This document shows, piece by piece, positions 18,325-26,857 of a DNA stretch of 64,000 bases; position 1 is the first letter of the stretch, and each line of letters begins with the position of its first letter. The stretch is from NCBI RefSeq assembly GCF_037023145.1, contig NZ_CP146093.1:186001-250000 (forward strand), given 5' to 3'. The notes below the pieces were generated by a model. The model did not search any database and was not told where the DNA came from. It saw nothing but the letters and a program-made list of their open reading frames with translations. A program made the position numbers and the translations under genes. This DNA comes from Ralstonia sp. RRA (GTDB taxonomy: Bacteria; Pseudomonadota; Gammaproteobacteria; Burkholderiales; Burkholderiaceae).

Positions 18325-20439
18325 TCACGAACGCTTCCAAAACCCCCGCAGCTCCTTCATCCGAATGGCCTCTTCCGACGTCACGTAGACCGTCGTGGTG
18401 TCGAGCGACTTGTGCCCCAGGTTCTGCTGCATGATCTCGACCGGCGTGCCGGCGGCAATGGCATGTGATGCGTGTGAGTGTCGCAGCCAGTGCGTGCTGG
18501 CTTCGTTCAGCCGTGCTGCTCCCTGCGGATCGGTTGCCTCCAACTCGGTTGCGCAGGCCTGGAAGAAGCGCTTGATCTGCCGGTAGAGCACACCCGGCGT
18601 CAGCGGAGCGGCAGGGCTCGCCGTGTCCCGCTTTGCCCACGGCGCACGCTCAGCCTGATCGGTCGCGTGGCCGAGCAGGGCCACCGGCTCACGAATCTGG
18701 GCGGGGTCGCTGGGGAAGCCGCGGGAGTCCAGGTACGCGCCCAGCGCGTGCACGACCTCATCGGGCACTGGCACCTCACGTACACGCGACCCCTTGCCGA
18801 CCACGGTCAGCCACCAGCCGTCCATGCGTTCGCCGGAGCGGGGGAGGGCGAGACTGCGCCATGCCAGGTCGGCCGTTGTCGCTCCCACGATCTCCGCGAG
18901 ACGCAAGCCCGTGGCGTAGAGCAAGGGCAAGGCGACCTGCAGCCGCAGGTTCGATGACGTGCGCTCCAGCAGGAACAGGCGCTCCACCACAAACGCCCAT
19001 TGGTCCTCGGTCAGACTGCGCCCAACGTCCAGCTGTGGTTTGCCACCATTCGTCGCCCGCACGCCGCCCCACGGATTGCCGCTCAGATAGTTCTTGTCGT
19101 TGAGGTACCGGTACAGGTTCTGCAGCACGGTCAGGGCATAGGCCTGCGACTCGGGCGACAGCTTGCCCTCGAACGGTTTCCAGCTCGGCGTCCACCGTTC
19201 CCGAGAGCGTGGCGCACACCAGTCGTCGGGCACGTCGGCCAGGAAATCGCGGTAGGCGACGCAGTCCTCAGTCGTCATCGACGAGAGCGGCTTGCGCCGA
19301 ATCCAGATGGCCCACAGCAGAAAGCGTTCTGCCTCCTTGCGATAACTGCGCTGGGTGTTGGACAGGTAGTGCAGCCAATCCAGCGGGCCGGGCTCGGTGA
19401 TGACATCGCGCCGGCCGGTGCGCCGCCGGGCGATCTCGGCAGGCGGCAGCCCCGGTTTCGAGCGCAGCCAGGTGAGTACCGCCTCGTAGTCGTTCTGGGC
19501 GTCCAGCAGGCACTCGACCGGGGGCCGCCGGAAACGGCCGTTACTGCCGTCGAGCGCGGCCGGCACAACGATCTTTTCCAGGGGCAGGAGGCCAGTGCCG
19601 GATGCCACCACGCGGTCACGCTCGTGCGCGGTGAGTTGCCGGCGCGGGATCCGGGCGTGTTCGCCCAGTTTGCGCGCCAGCGTGTCGGCGTTCGCGCGCA
19701 GGAAGCGCTCGATGGCGTGGGCTTTCTTCTCGCCGACCCCGCGCAGCGCGCGGAACCAGCCGCCGCCCAGGCTGTTGATACGGTCGATCAGGGTGCCGAT
19801 GGTGGCTACGCCGGCGGCCTCCAGCCGATCCGCGACGCCCGCGGCCAGCCACGCGTGGCAGTGGTCGTCGACCCGCACCGGCTCCGCCAGCACCTGTTCC
19901 AGGTCGGCCAGCAGGCGCAGCTGCCGCTCCATCAGCTTGGTCCGGCGCTCGGCCCGCTGCACCGCGTCTCCGAAGCGCTCCCGATAGGCTTCGAGCTGCT
20001 CCTCGATGCTGAAGTCATCCAGCCCGTTCTCCAGCGCGAACTCCTCCAGCGCTGGCAACGCGGGTCCGCGCTGCGCAAGGCCGGAGAGGTCGATGCGGAT
20101 CAGGCGCACCTTGCCGTAGTGGCCGGCGCGGCGCACGGCCGCCGCCAGTTCAGCGCGCAGCCAGGCGGTCATGCGCCGTACCTTCGGGTGCGCGACGAAG
20201 GTCTCCTGCGTCAGCTCGGCCTGCGCCTCCAGTTCGCCATCGATGGCCAGGTAGCGCGCCCACATCGGCCGGGCATCCAGCCCCTGGACGACCGCGCGCA
20301 GGAACGCGAAATGGCCACGGTGGAGGTGGCGTCGAACGACAACGCGGCGGCGGGTGGGTCGAGTGCGCTTTATTTCACTTTGCAGCGTCTCGAGGCTGGG
20401 GGGTGGTTCAGGGTTGTGGTCGGGGTCGAGCGGGTCCAT
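18325..20439 (-). CDS. Large tyrosine recombinase/integrase
   Basis: A 704-aa protein with a long N-terminal part of unknown role (DUF3701-like layout; a helix-hairpin-helix-like LGGGWFRALRGVGEKKAHAI near residue 230), a SAM-like core-binding region, and a C-terminal catalytic domain. The catalytic set is visible: Arg in ATGLRLAEIVG (near 512), HWLRHSH (near 650), GHKSLDTTTVYV with the nucleophile Tyr (near 684). It may resolve plasmid multimers or integrate mobile DNA. It lies beside parS and opens the accessory region. No attachment site was recognised. Confidence 0.85.
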   Translation of the reverse strand: MDPLDPDHNPEPPPSLETLQSEIKRTRPTRRRVVVRRHLHRGHFAFLRAVVQGLDARPMWARYLAIDGELEAQAELTQETFVAHPKVRRMTAWLRAELAAAVRRAGHYGKVRLIRIDLSGLAQRGPALPALEEFALENGLDDFSIEEQLEAYRERFGDAVQRAERRTKLMERQLRLLADLEQVLAEPVRVDDHCHAWLAAGVADRLEAAGVATIGTLIDRINSLGGGWFRALRGVGEKKAHAIERFLRANADTLARKLGEHARIPRRQLTAHERDRVVASGTGLLPLEKIVVPAALDGSNGRFRRPPVECLLDAQNDYEAVLTWLRSKPGLPPAEIARRRTGRRDVITEPGPLDWLHYLSNTQRSYRKEAERFLLWAIWIRRKPLSSMTTEDCVAYRDFLADVPDDWCAPRSRERWTPSWKPFEGKLSPESQAYALTVLQNLYRYLNDKNYLSGNPWGGVRATNGGKPQLDVGRSLTEDQWAFVVERLFLLERTSSNLRLQVALPLLYATGLRLAEIVGATTADLAWRSLALPRSGERMDGWWLTVVGKGSRVREVPVPDEVVHALGAYLDSRGFPSDPAQIREPVALLGHATDQAERAPWAKRDTASPAAPLTPGVLYRQIKRFFQACATELEATDPQGAARLNEASTHWLRHSHASHAIAAGTPVEIMQQNLGHKSLDTTTVYVTSEEAIRMKELRGFWKRS

Positions 20440-20534
20440 GGGCGGCGAAGCGTTGTCGGGCTTGGGTTTCCGGGCCTGTTGGAAAACGCGAAAAAGTGAC
20501 GTTCTCGAAAGCGTACATTAATTTCACAGTACAT

Positions 20535-20550
20535 GATAAGAATACTTATC
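20535..20550. promoter_or_regulatory. Palindrome upstream of the recombinase
   Basis: GATAAG-AATA-CTTATC is a 6-bp inverted repeat with a 4-base centre in an AT-rich patch 96 bases before the recombinase start. It could be an operator or recombinase binding site. No other copy was noticed nearby. Confidence 0.3.
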
Positions 20551-20560
20551 AACCACAGTA

Positions 20561-20593
20561 AAAAGCGCACTTCACTCGATGGAGTGCGCTTTT
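20561..20593. terminator. Bidirectional hairpin terminator
   Basis: An 11-bp perfect stem (AAAAGCGCACT / AGTGCGCTTTT) with A-run on one side and T-run on the other, so it could stop transcription from either direction. It separates the divergent recombinase and the following + strand genes. Confidence 0.6.
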
Positions 20594-20635
20594 AGGCATG
20601 TTAGAATCAGCCCAATAGCCTCCATCCAGACCGAA

Positions 20636-21244
20636 ATGTCGTCGCCGACCTCAAAAATGGCGGCCCAGCGCCAAGACTGGGACACTGCCGAAAGCCGCTG
20701 CGCTGAGCGTCGCGAGCTGGCAGGCGCGGCGGCCAGCGCGGCCGTCGCGGTAGAAGAGGGGGTAACGGTGCGCTTCCGGCCGATCGGACGGACGGACGTC
20801 GATGCTGCAGATCGCTGGACCTTCGGAGGCTATGCCCCAGGCTGGCTATGGTCCCGCGAGTTGACACGGGCTCGCCGTCGGCCGCGCCGCGTGGAGGCCG
20901 CCGTTTATGCGGAGTTGCCGGATCACACGCATGTCTTGTGTGGCTTGATCCTGGGGCGGATCAGTAATCGACACGTGGTCGCGTCGATCCACCTGCTCAG
21001 CCGTGCGCCGGCACCTAACCCGCTGCAGGGCCGCTTTGCCAAGATCGCAGTGCGCTACCTGGAATTCTGTGCGGCGGCGTTTGACTGCACGACGGCCTCA
21101 TTGCAGCGGCCCATTCCCGAGTTGGTAGATTTCTACAAAAGCCTGGGCTACTCACGGGTCGTGGAGAAAAAGGGTAAGATTGAGAGACTTGAGCGCGATC
21201 TGGGGGCAGTCCTGTCCGCAATGCGCAAGGGAGATCAACCATGA
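20636..21244 (+). CDS. Hypothetical protein, possibly GNAT-like acetyltransferase
   Basis: A 202-aa protein from the ATG at 20636. The C-terminal part ends with LVDFYKSLGYSRV, which looks like the FYxxLGF strand-helix element of GNAT acetyltransferases, and NPLQGRFAKIAVRYLEF could be the acetyl-CoA-binding helix region. The N-terminal 40 residues are low-complexity. It overlaps a 61-residue basic protein gene by 4 bases (ATGA). Identity is uncertain. Confidence 0.45.
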   Translation: MSSPTSKMAAQRQDWDTAESRCAERRELAGAAASAAVAVEEGVTVRFRPIGRTDVDAADRWTFGGYAPGWLWSRELTRARRRPRRVEAAVYAELPDHTHVLCGLILGRISNRHVVASIHLLSRAPAPNPLQGRFAKIAVRYLEFCAAAFDCTTASLQRPIPELVDFYKSLGYSRVVEKKGKIERLERDLGAVLSAMRKGDQP

Positions 21245-21426
21245 AGCCGACAGCACGCAAAATTCGACGCCAAGCGCTCCTGGCCGAAAAGCCGGAACAG
21301 GTCGCCGCGCGCCTCGCCGTGTTCGCCAAATTGACGCGCGAACAGGCGGTCGCGCGCCGGTCGGTAGTGGAGCCCAAAGTAGCAGGATCGGTGTTGGCAG
21401 GCCGGCGCGTAAGGGTTGCAGGCTGA
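21241..21426 (+). CDS. Small basic hypothetical protein
   Basis: A 61-aa protein with strong positive charge (Arg/Lys at both ends) and two predicted helices. It is coupled to the preceding GNAT-like gene (ATGA overlap) and ends 23 bases before a clear terminator, so the two form one short operon. Function unknown; a partner or modification target of the upstream protein is one idea. Confidence 0.5.
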   Translation: MKPTARKIRRQALLAEKPEQVAARLAVFAKLTREQAVARRSVVEPKVAGSVLAGRRVRVAG

Positions 21427-21449
21427 GGCCACACTCGCACGTTACAGGA

Positions 21450-21470
21450 GCCGCCTTCGGGCGGCTTTTT
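21450..21470 (+). terminator. Rho-independent terminator
   Basis: Stem GCCGCC-TTCG-GGCGGC followed by five T. It closes the two-gene operon at 20636-21426 and ends only 10 bases before the ATG of the next gene. Confidence 0.85.
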
Positions 21471-21480
21471 CATATCTGCA

Positions 21481-22335
21481 ATGACTGCATCAGTGCTGAA
21501 CCATGATCTTTCGGGGGACTTTGAGCGCCTGCTCACGTTGGTGATGCAGCTCGTTGAGTCCCAGGCCGGGCAGCAGATCCCGGTGGACCAGCTTTGGATG
21601 AACGATGCGCAAGTGCTGGGCAAAAAATTCTGTTACCACGTAGCCTCGCTGCGCCTGATAGCCCAACCGGTCCAAATCGATATTGCCGGGTATGGCGCAG
21701 ATCTTCACATCGACCACAGTTCCGTGATGATTCTTGCGCGCGCGGCTCTGGAGACCTACCTCACGTTCGCCTACATCTACGGCAGCAAAGATGTGGAGGT
21801 CCGACAATTCCGCCATATGATCTGGCGTCGTGCCGGCCTACTGGACCGACAGGCGTATCCGGCACGTGCGCCAGAGCACCAACAGAAGTTGGCCGACGAG
21901 AAGACAAGGATCGATCAACTCCAGATCGAGATCGAAGCCCACGGCGTCTGGCAGCAGTATTCCGAACCGATGCGTAAAAAGGTTCTGAAGGGCGAATGGC
22001 GCGCCGGCCAGTCTTGGATCGACACTGGCATCGCCGCCGGTTTCCACCCCGTCTATATCCGCCAAATCTACAGCTTCCTCTGCGGCTACGCGCACTCGAG
22101 CTGGCTCAGCATTCTGCAGATTCGCGATGCACAAGCGCTTTGCGACCAGGAGGCGATGGCCGCTAGGTTCGTAAGCGTGGCCCTCGTTTTCATGAGCTTC
22201 TTTGCAACGAGCTACGTTGCCTTGTTTCCGCAGGCTGAGGCGGTCCTGGCCAGCAACACCGAAGCGGCCAACCTTGCCCAGCGGTGGCATCTGACCGCTG
22301 ATCGCCAGTCTGCCCTGTATGGCACAACGAACTGA
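21481..22335 (+). CDS. Hypothetical protein, DUF5677-like helical
   Basis: A 284-aa, mainly helical protein. Two features resemble DUF5677-type proteins: SVMILARAALETYLTFAYIYG (a conserved Arg and Glu in a helix) and YSFLCGYAHSSWLS near residues 195-210. Some relatives belong to phage-defence operons. The gene overlaps the next one by 17 bases, so they are translationally coupled. The start lies 10 bases after an intrinsic terminator, which leaves no room for a promoter between them. Confidence 0.5.
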   Translation: MTASVLNHDLSGDFERLLTLVMQLVESQAGQQIPVDQLWMNDAQVLGKKFCYHVASLRLIAQPVQIDIAGYGADLHIDHSSVMILARAALETYLTFAYIYGSKDVEVRQFRHMIWRRAGLLDRQAYPARAPEHQQKLADEKTRIDQLQIEIEAHGVWQQYSEPMRKKVLKGEWRAGQSWIDTGIAAGFHPVYIRQIYSFLCGYAHSSWLSILQIRDAQALCDQEAMAARFVSVALVFMSFFATSYVALFPQAEAVLASNTEAANLAQRWHLTADRQSALYGTTN

Positions 22336-24751
22336 GCTTGCCGATTCGCCTATGCCCGCCGACCAAAACCCACCTGCTAAGCAATTCCCCCGGAACGAAC
22401 GAGTGCCGGTGGCGCGCGCGGTTGCCACGACGATAGAACATGCCACGGCCGCCCAAGTCAAAGCGCTGGCGGAGCCGTTCAAGGGAACCTCGGTGGGTCA
22501 ACGGTTCTTCGGACCTGGCTGGATCGGTGAAGATGGCGTTGCTTGCATAGTGTTCATCGCCCAGGACCGTGACACCATCCAACGGCTACGTCGACAGCGG
22601 ACGTGCGTCGCAATTGGTTGGCGTTGGAACAACACCCCCTCCATGGTGTTTTCCTTTACGTTGATGACAGAGGGAAAGAATCCCCATCCCCACACACGGT
22701 GGATGCGGCCGAGCGCTGATCCAGTGGTTGCGGCGATTCGCCAGCGCGGTCGCTTTCGCATGATCGCCGTTTCGCCGGAGGGGTACCAAACTGTTTGGTT
22801 TGAGGCGCAGTTGCATTCGGGTTTTGGGGAAACCGCTCCCTCACTCCAAGGCATGGAGCAGCAATGGCAACATCCGGTGCCTGGACTGCAGGGGTCACGC
22901 GAGGGTCAGCGATTCGATCCATTCGAGCGCGAACGAAAGGCTGACACAACCGATGCCGCTCCTGCGATCCCGCTTTGGGCGGAACCCGCGTCAGACGTCT
23001 GGTCGGAGCTGAACTATGACGGGCCCTGGGCAGGCGACCTAAATGCAACAGACAAGGCTCGCGTCGCATGGGGCAGGCAGGTGTATCGGAATCGCCGCCT
23101 CGCCGCTGGCTTCGTGCGCGGAATTGCAGAGCGACAGGCATATGACCGCGTACCACCGGTCGTCACGGAAGAGGGCAACTGGCTCGGTGAGGGCATTATT
23201 GCCGAGCAGGGCAGGGTGCTAGTGGCGCGTGCGCCATTGATCGGACGTTGGCTGGCAGCATTGGCGGGTCCAGCCCCCGATGCGGAAGCTGCGTATCGGG
23301 CGTGTGTTGAGGTGCTGCATGACACGTACGCGCTGTTCTGTTTGCTCGACAAGCTGATTCCGCTGCTCAACGATGCGGGCGACCAAATGTTGTCCGAAGC
23401 CGCACGTTGGACGTTCGAGGCTGCTCTGTTGGATGACAAGATCACGCAGGGCGGCACCCACCGGCCCTGGTTCGCCAACACTGGGCAACACGGTTTGGAA
23501 TTGCGTAGTGCGCCGTTCAACCTCGAAGCGTCGCTGTCCGACATCGAGGAGATGTGGCGCAGCGGTCTGGACATGCTGGACCTCATTGACGCGGGCCAGC
23601 GCCTCGGGCCAAACGATTTTCCGGTCCCGTTGTCGGATGTCTGTGAAGCCATGCGCGGCGTCGCGCTCGATGGCACCGAAGACGAAGCTGAAGCGACGAT
23701 TCAGGCGATGCTGCGCGAAGCACAGGAAGCTCGGCAATGGACTATCCCGTGGGGCGCACGAGTAGAAGTGGCGTTCGGCCCATTCGTGGCGGTGCGGATC
23801 TTTGAGAACCAAGGCGAGTTCGCGTGCCAATTTCTCGACGCAGCGCAGCGCTACCACCATGTCGCGATTGGCATTGCCAGCGATCCGCCGCGCGCAACAG
23901 GTGGCCGCTTGATCCGCCCGCGCGATGATGATGGCGAAGTGACGTGGAACACGGACGCCGAGTTGAGCTTGCAGTTGATCGCAGCTGCGATCATCCGGGA
24001 CTTTCTTGTGGTGGAGGAGCGAGAGTCGCTGTTTGGTACGCGAACGACAACGCGCCGCAGCCGTGGCCGTGACTTGACGACGGTGGTGTACCTGCCGCGC
24101 GTACGCTATAGCCGGCCCAATCTACGGCAGGCGACACAACACGCGCACGAATCTGGTCGTGCCCCACACGCTGTCACTCAACACCTGCGCCGGGCGGCAA
24201 CAACATCGGCGACTCAGCGTTTTCTCGCACAGCGGTATGGAATGCACCTTCCAGAAGGGTTCACATTCGTGCGCCCACACACTCGCGGGGCAATGGCGGA
24301 GGCTGAGCGGGTGCGTGTCTACCGCAGCCGCTCGGCATCGCGCATGATCTACGAAGAGGTATCAACCGCGCCAGAAGGTGCGCGGCCGGCATGGTTTGAG
24401 TTCGAGCGGGATTGTATGCAACTGCTCAGGGAACGAGGGCTGCGCGTGATTCACCAGGCCGCCAGTCGGGATGGCGATGGTGGCGTCGATCTATACGCGG
24501 TTGACGAGAGCGGCCAATCTTGGATCGTACAATGCAAATGCTGGGCGGCGCATCGCAGTGTCGGCCCGGAAATCGTGCGTGAACTGCATGGGGCCATTGC
24601 CTTTGCTGATCGCGGCAGCAGCGGCACCAGCAAAGGGATCGTCATTACCACAAGCCGCTTTACTTCGGGGGCCGCCGAGGTCGGGCGCGAGTTTGGCTTC
24701 GAACTAATCGACGGCCAGCAATTTGCTCAGTGGCGCCAAAATCGGCATTGA
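22319..24751 (+). CDS. Large protein with C-terminal Mrr-type restriction endonuclease domain
   Basis: An 810-aa protein. Residues about 690-805 form an Mrr_cat-like nuclease: FERDCMQLLRERGLRV, GDGGVDLYAV (catalytic Asp near 722), WIVQCKCW (QxK near 738-740), and KGIVITTSRFTSGA. Mrr nucleases cut methylated or foreign DNA. The roughly 680 residues before it match no family I can name. They include an acidic, Trp-rich stretch around residues 220-240, and they could be a sensor or target-recognition region. It is co-translated with the 284-aa gene upstream. An ATG at 22352 is an alternative start. Confidence 0.75.
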   Translation: MAQRTELADSPMPADQNPPAKQFPRNERVPVARAVATTIEHATAAQVKALAEPFKGTSVGQRFFGPGWIGEDGVACIVFIAQDRDTIQRLRRQRTCVAIGWRWNNTPSMVFSFTLMTEGKNPHPHTRWMRPSADPVVAAIRQRGRFRMIAVSPEGYQTVWFEAQLHSGFGETAPSLQGMEQQWQHPVPGLQGSREGQRFDPFERERKADTTDAAPAIPLWAEPASDVWSELNYDGPWAGDLNATDKARVAWGRQVYRNRRLAAGFVRGIAERQAYDRVPPVVTEEGNWLGEGIIAEQGRVLVARAPLIGRWLAALAGPAPDAEAAYRACVEVLHDTYALFCLLDKLIPLLNDAGDQMLSEAARWTFEAALLDDKITQGGTHRPWFANTGQHGLELRSAPFNLEASLSDIEEMWRSGLDMLDLIDAGQRLGPNDFPVPLSDVCEAMRGVALDGTEDEAEATIQAMLREAQEARQWTIPWGARVEVAFGPFVAVRIFENQGEFACQFLDAAQRYHHVAIGIASDPPRATGGRLIRPRDDDGEVTWNTDAELSLQLIAAAIIRDFLVVEERESLFGTRTTTRRSRGRDLTTVVYLPRVRYSRPNLRQATQHAHESGRAPHAVTQHLRRAATTSATQRFLAQRYGMHLPEGFTFVRPHTRGAMAEAERVRVYRSRSASRMIYEEVSTAPEGARPAWFEFERDCMQLLRERGLRVIHQAASRDGDGGVDLYAVDESGQSWIVQCKCWAAHRSVGPEIVRELHGAIAFADRGSSGTSKGIVITTSRFTSGAAEVGREFGFELIDGQQFAQWRQNRH

Positions 24752-24835
24752 AGTTGGTTCACTGTATGAGCGAGCACCTTGCCTTGCGAACGTGCGCGCT
24801 ATCATCGAACGGGCCAAAACCCTCGAAGCACTCCC

Positions 24836-25054
24836 ATGAGATCCCACACACGATGGCTCGCCTGCAACAGTTGTGGCGTCCTGCGTGACCACGTTCCCGA
24901 AAATGCCGGCGTAACATCGTTCGACGCGGCACACCGGGTGCAGCTTTGGATCTGCACGATTTGCGGCGCTGCCCACCCGGTCGCACCGGAGCATAGTGAT
25001 CAGGCCGACCGCGAGCGATTGGAGCGCCTAGGACAGTTGCGACTAATTGAATGA
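24836..25054 (+). CDS. Small zinc-ribbon-like protein
   Basis: A 72-aa protein with two CxxC knuckles, CNSCG (residues 10-14) and CTICG (near 41-45), spaced as in a zinc ribbon. The C-terminal third is charged and helical. It lies between the Mrr-type gene and the next unknown gene; no family recognised. Confidence 0.5.
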   Translation: MRSHTRWLACNSCGVLRDHVPENAGVTSFDAAHRVQLWICTICGAAHPVAPEHSDQADRERLERLGQLRLIE

Positions 25055-25140
25055 AGAAAGCTTGTCGGCACCCGTTTGACACCGCATTCGGTCAATCGCG
25101 TTGCTGAACTATCAACACACACAACGATGAAGGAACGCGG

Positions 25141-25866
25141 ATGAAGTTCTACCATTTCACGTCCGTCTCGTACGCCGAAACGATCCTCTCGATGGGGATT
25201 TCGCGTGGCCACGTGAAGCATGGTGACGGAAGCATTCGCAACTCAGTGGTCTGGCTGACGACGGATCCCGATGCTGATGGTCACGGCCTGACGACAGGCG
25301 ACAAAACGTTGACCGCGAGAGACATGGAGTATCTGACCCGCGTCGATGGGGTCGCACCCAAGAATGGCATCGTCATGAACAAAACCCGAGTGCGCCTGAC
25401 GGTGGAGATGTCGGCCGACACAGCCACTCTGATGCCCTTTGTCGAGTACTACGCGCGTCGTGGCGAAAAGCCCGATGAAGCCAAGCTTATGGGCCTTTCC
25501 GCATACGTCGAAAATCCTTGGCGTCTGCCTCTCACGAGACGGCGGCATTTATTGAAATCGACCACAACCAAAGAAGGCACGTGGTGGCTCTCGTTTGCGC
25601 CGATCACCGCCTCCGAGATTACGCGGGTCGAATACAACAGCCCGGCTGGGTTCGTAGACTACGACTTTGAAGCGCATGGCCGGCAGCACTTCCATGACGC
25701 AGGCTTTGTGGTGCCCAGCGCCGCCACGCTACAGTCGCTGCACCCCCTGGTGCCCTGCGACTATCCCTTCGAGAAGGCGAAGGCGTTCGCTTTCTGCTTG
25801 GACACGAAGCGCGTTCGACGTGGCGACTGGTGCGCCGGCGTTCGGAATGAGCCACCCGAACGCTGA
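25141..25866 (+). CDS. Hypothetical protein with ART-like N-terminal motif
   Basis: A 241-aa protein. The start KFYHFTSVSYAETILSMGI followed by SVVWLTTDP resembles the first strand-helix and second motif of ADP-ribosyltransferase-fold proteins such as DarT-like toxins (HxT, then IL..G, then a VWLT strand). A third catalytic motif was not identified with confidence. A good ribosome site (AAGGAACG) precedes the ATG. The next small gene overlaps its end. Confidence 0.45.
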   Translation: MKFYHFTSVSYAETILSMGISRGHVKHGDGSIRNSVVWLTTDPDADGHGLTTGDKTLTARDMEYLTRVDGVAPKNGIVMNKTRVRLTVEMSADTATLMPFVEYYARRGEKPDEAKLMGLSAYVENPWRLPLTRRRHLLKSTTTKEGTWWLSFAPITASEITRVEYNSPAGFVDYDFEAHGRQHFHDAGFVVPSAATLQSLHPLVPCDYPFEKAKAFAFCLDTKRVRRGDWCAGVRNEPPER

Positions 25867-25996
25867 GGCCTTGGCCAAGCGGGTACGCGACCACTCGGAC
25901 GAGTTGCTCGACTGCTGGGCCCGCGCTGTTGACGTGTACTACAGCTACTACCCGAAAACAGGGATGCCTCGCCCCCCAGTTCGGTTGAACCCGTAA
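25847..25996 (+). CDS. Short hypothetical protein
   Basis: A 49-aa reading frame starting inside the last codons of the preceding gene (20-base overlap) with a weak ribosome site. It has one amphipathic helix (ALAKRVRDHSDELLDCWARAV) and a Pro-rich tail. It may be a small partner of the ART-like protein or a chance frame. Confidence 0.3.
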   Translation: MSHPNAEALAKRVRDHSDELLDCWARAVDVYYSYYPKTGMPRPPVRLNP

Positions 25997-26010
25997 CTAC
26001 GGGTGCGGGC

Positions 26011-26808
26011 CTAGCGATCCTGCGCTGTCGAGGGGGCCGCCGCCGCTTCGCTGGCGCGGCCTGTCTTTGATGTAGTCGTCGACTCTTTCGCTGCGGTGGA
26101 TGTTGAGTGGAAAGCGGCACCAAACTTGTCGCTGAAGTCGTGCCAGCCGGTCACGACCGTCACGAGGGCACTAAACGCGACGAAGGCAGCAACAGGCCAC
26201 CAGGCAAGGAACGCGCCGACGGCCCTTGCTACCAGGCTTGGCCGAGTCGTCATCGCCTTCTCCGCCGATTGGTAACGGTCTCGGCGCCGCAGCATTCCGA
26301 TGCGCCAACGATCCCACCGCGAACCACCGTCGAGCACACTGGATACGCGCCAGTATCGGAACGCGTCGGCCACGGCTGCGTCGATGACGCTTTGTGTGAC
26401 ATCGTTCGGGCCCACGAACACTCGCCAAACGATGAGCTTTTCGGGCTGCCGCATGAATTCAGACTCGTACGGATAGAGCAGCACGGCGACATTGCCGGTT
26501 TTGGCTTGAGAGAACACAAGTGCGGCTCCGTGCTCCGCCGCTGTCGAGCCCTGTTTTCTCAGCGAAGCGCCCACCGGATGCTGGCCTGGGAATAGGGTGA
26601 CAGTTCGGTGCTCGCGTTCGACGCGCACGTATAGCCGTTCGAGGTAGCCTGCTTGCTCGGCTGCAGTGATGACCTTCTCAAATTTCTCTTGCAGAGCCGG
26701 CTTCAGTACGACGTTCCAATTGATGAACTTGTAGCGGCGCACGTCCGCGCTACGCTGGGGAAAGAGAGACAAGACATCCTCATGGGTTGCGTTGGGCACA
26801 CGCGCCAA
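26011..26808 (-). CDS. Hypothetical membrane-anchored protein
   Basis: A protein of up to 265 aa with a soluble N-terminal domain (about 170 residues), one strong hydrophobic segment (about 200-225, FLAWWPVAAFVAFSALVTVV) and a Ser/Thr/Ala-rich tail. No family recognised. The longest frame starts with TTG only 3 bases from the terminator of the HU gene, so the true start may be a downstream GTG. Gene order suggests it is read through from, or independent of, the HU gene. Confidence 0.5.
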   Translation of the reverse strand: MARVPNATHEDVLSLFPQRSADVRRYKFINWNVVLKPALQEKFEKVITAAEQAGYLERLYVRVEREHRTVTLFPGQHPVGASLRKQGSTAAEHGAALVFSQAKTGNVAVLLYPYESEFMRQPEKLIVWRVFVGPNDVTQSVIDAAVADAFRYWRVSSVLDGGSRWDRWRIGMLRRRDRYQSAEKAMTTRPSLVARAVGAFLAWWPVAAFVAFSALVTVVTGWHDFSDKFGAAFHSTSTAAKESTTTSKTGRASEAAAAPSTAQDR

Positions 26809-26810
26809 TG

Positions 26811-26835
26811 AAAACGGGAGGCTTGGCCTCCCGTT
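26811..26835 (-). terminator. Rho-independent terminator of the HU-like gene
   Basis: On the minus strand a 10-bp stem (AACGGGAGGC / GCCTCCCGTT, loop of 3) is followed by TTTT. It lies 22 bases after the HU-like gene stop. Confidence 0.8.
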
Positions 26836-26857
26836 GGCACGAATGGCAGCGGAGGAC

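Noticed and set aside
19000..20499. 499-codon plus-strand frame
   Set aside because: Lies opposite the tyrosine recombinase, whose catalytic residues are visible; the plus frame has no motif.
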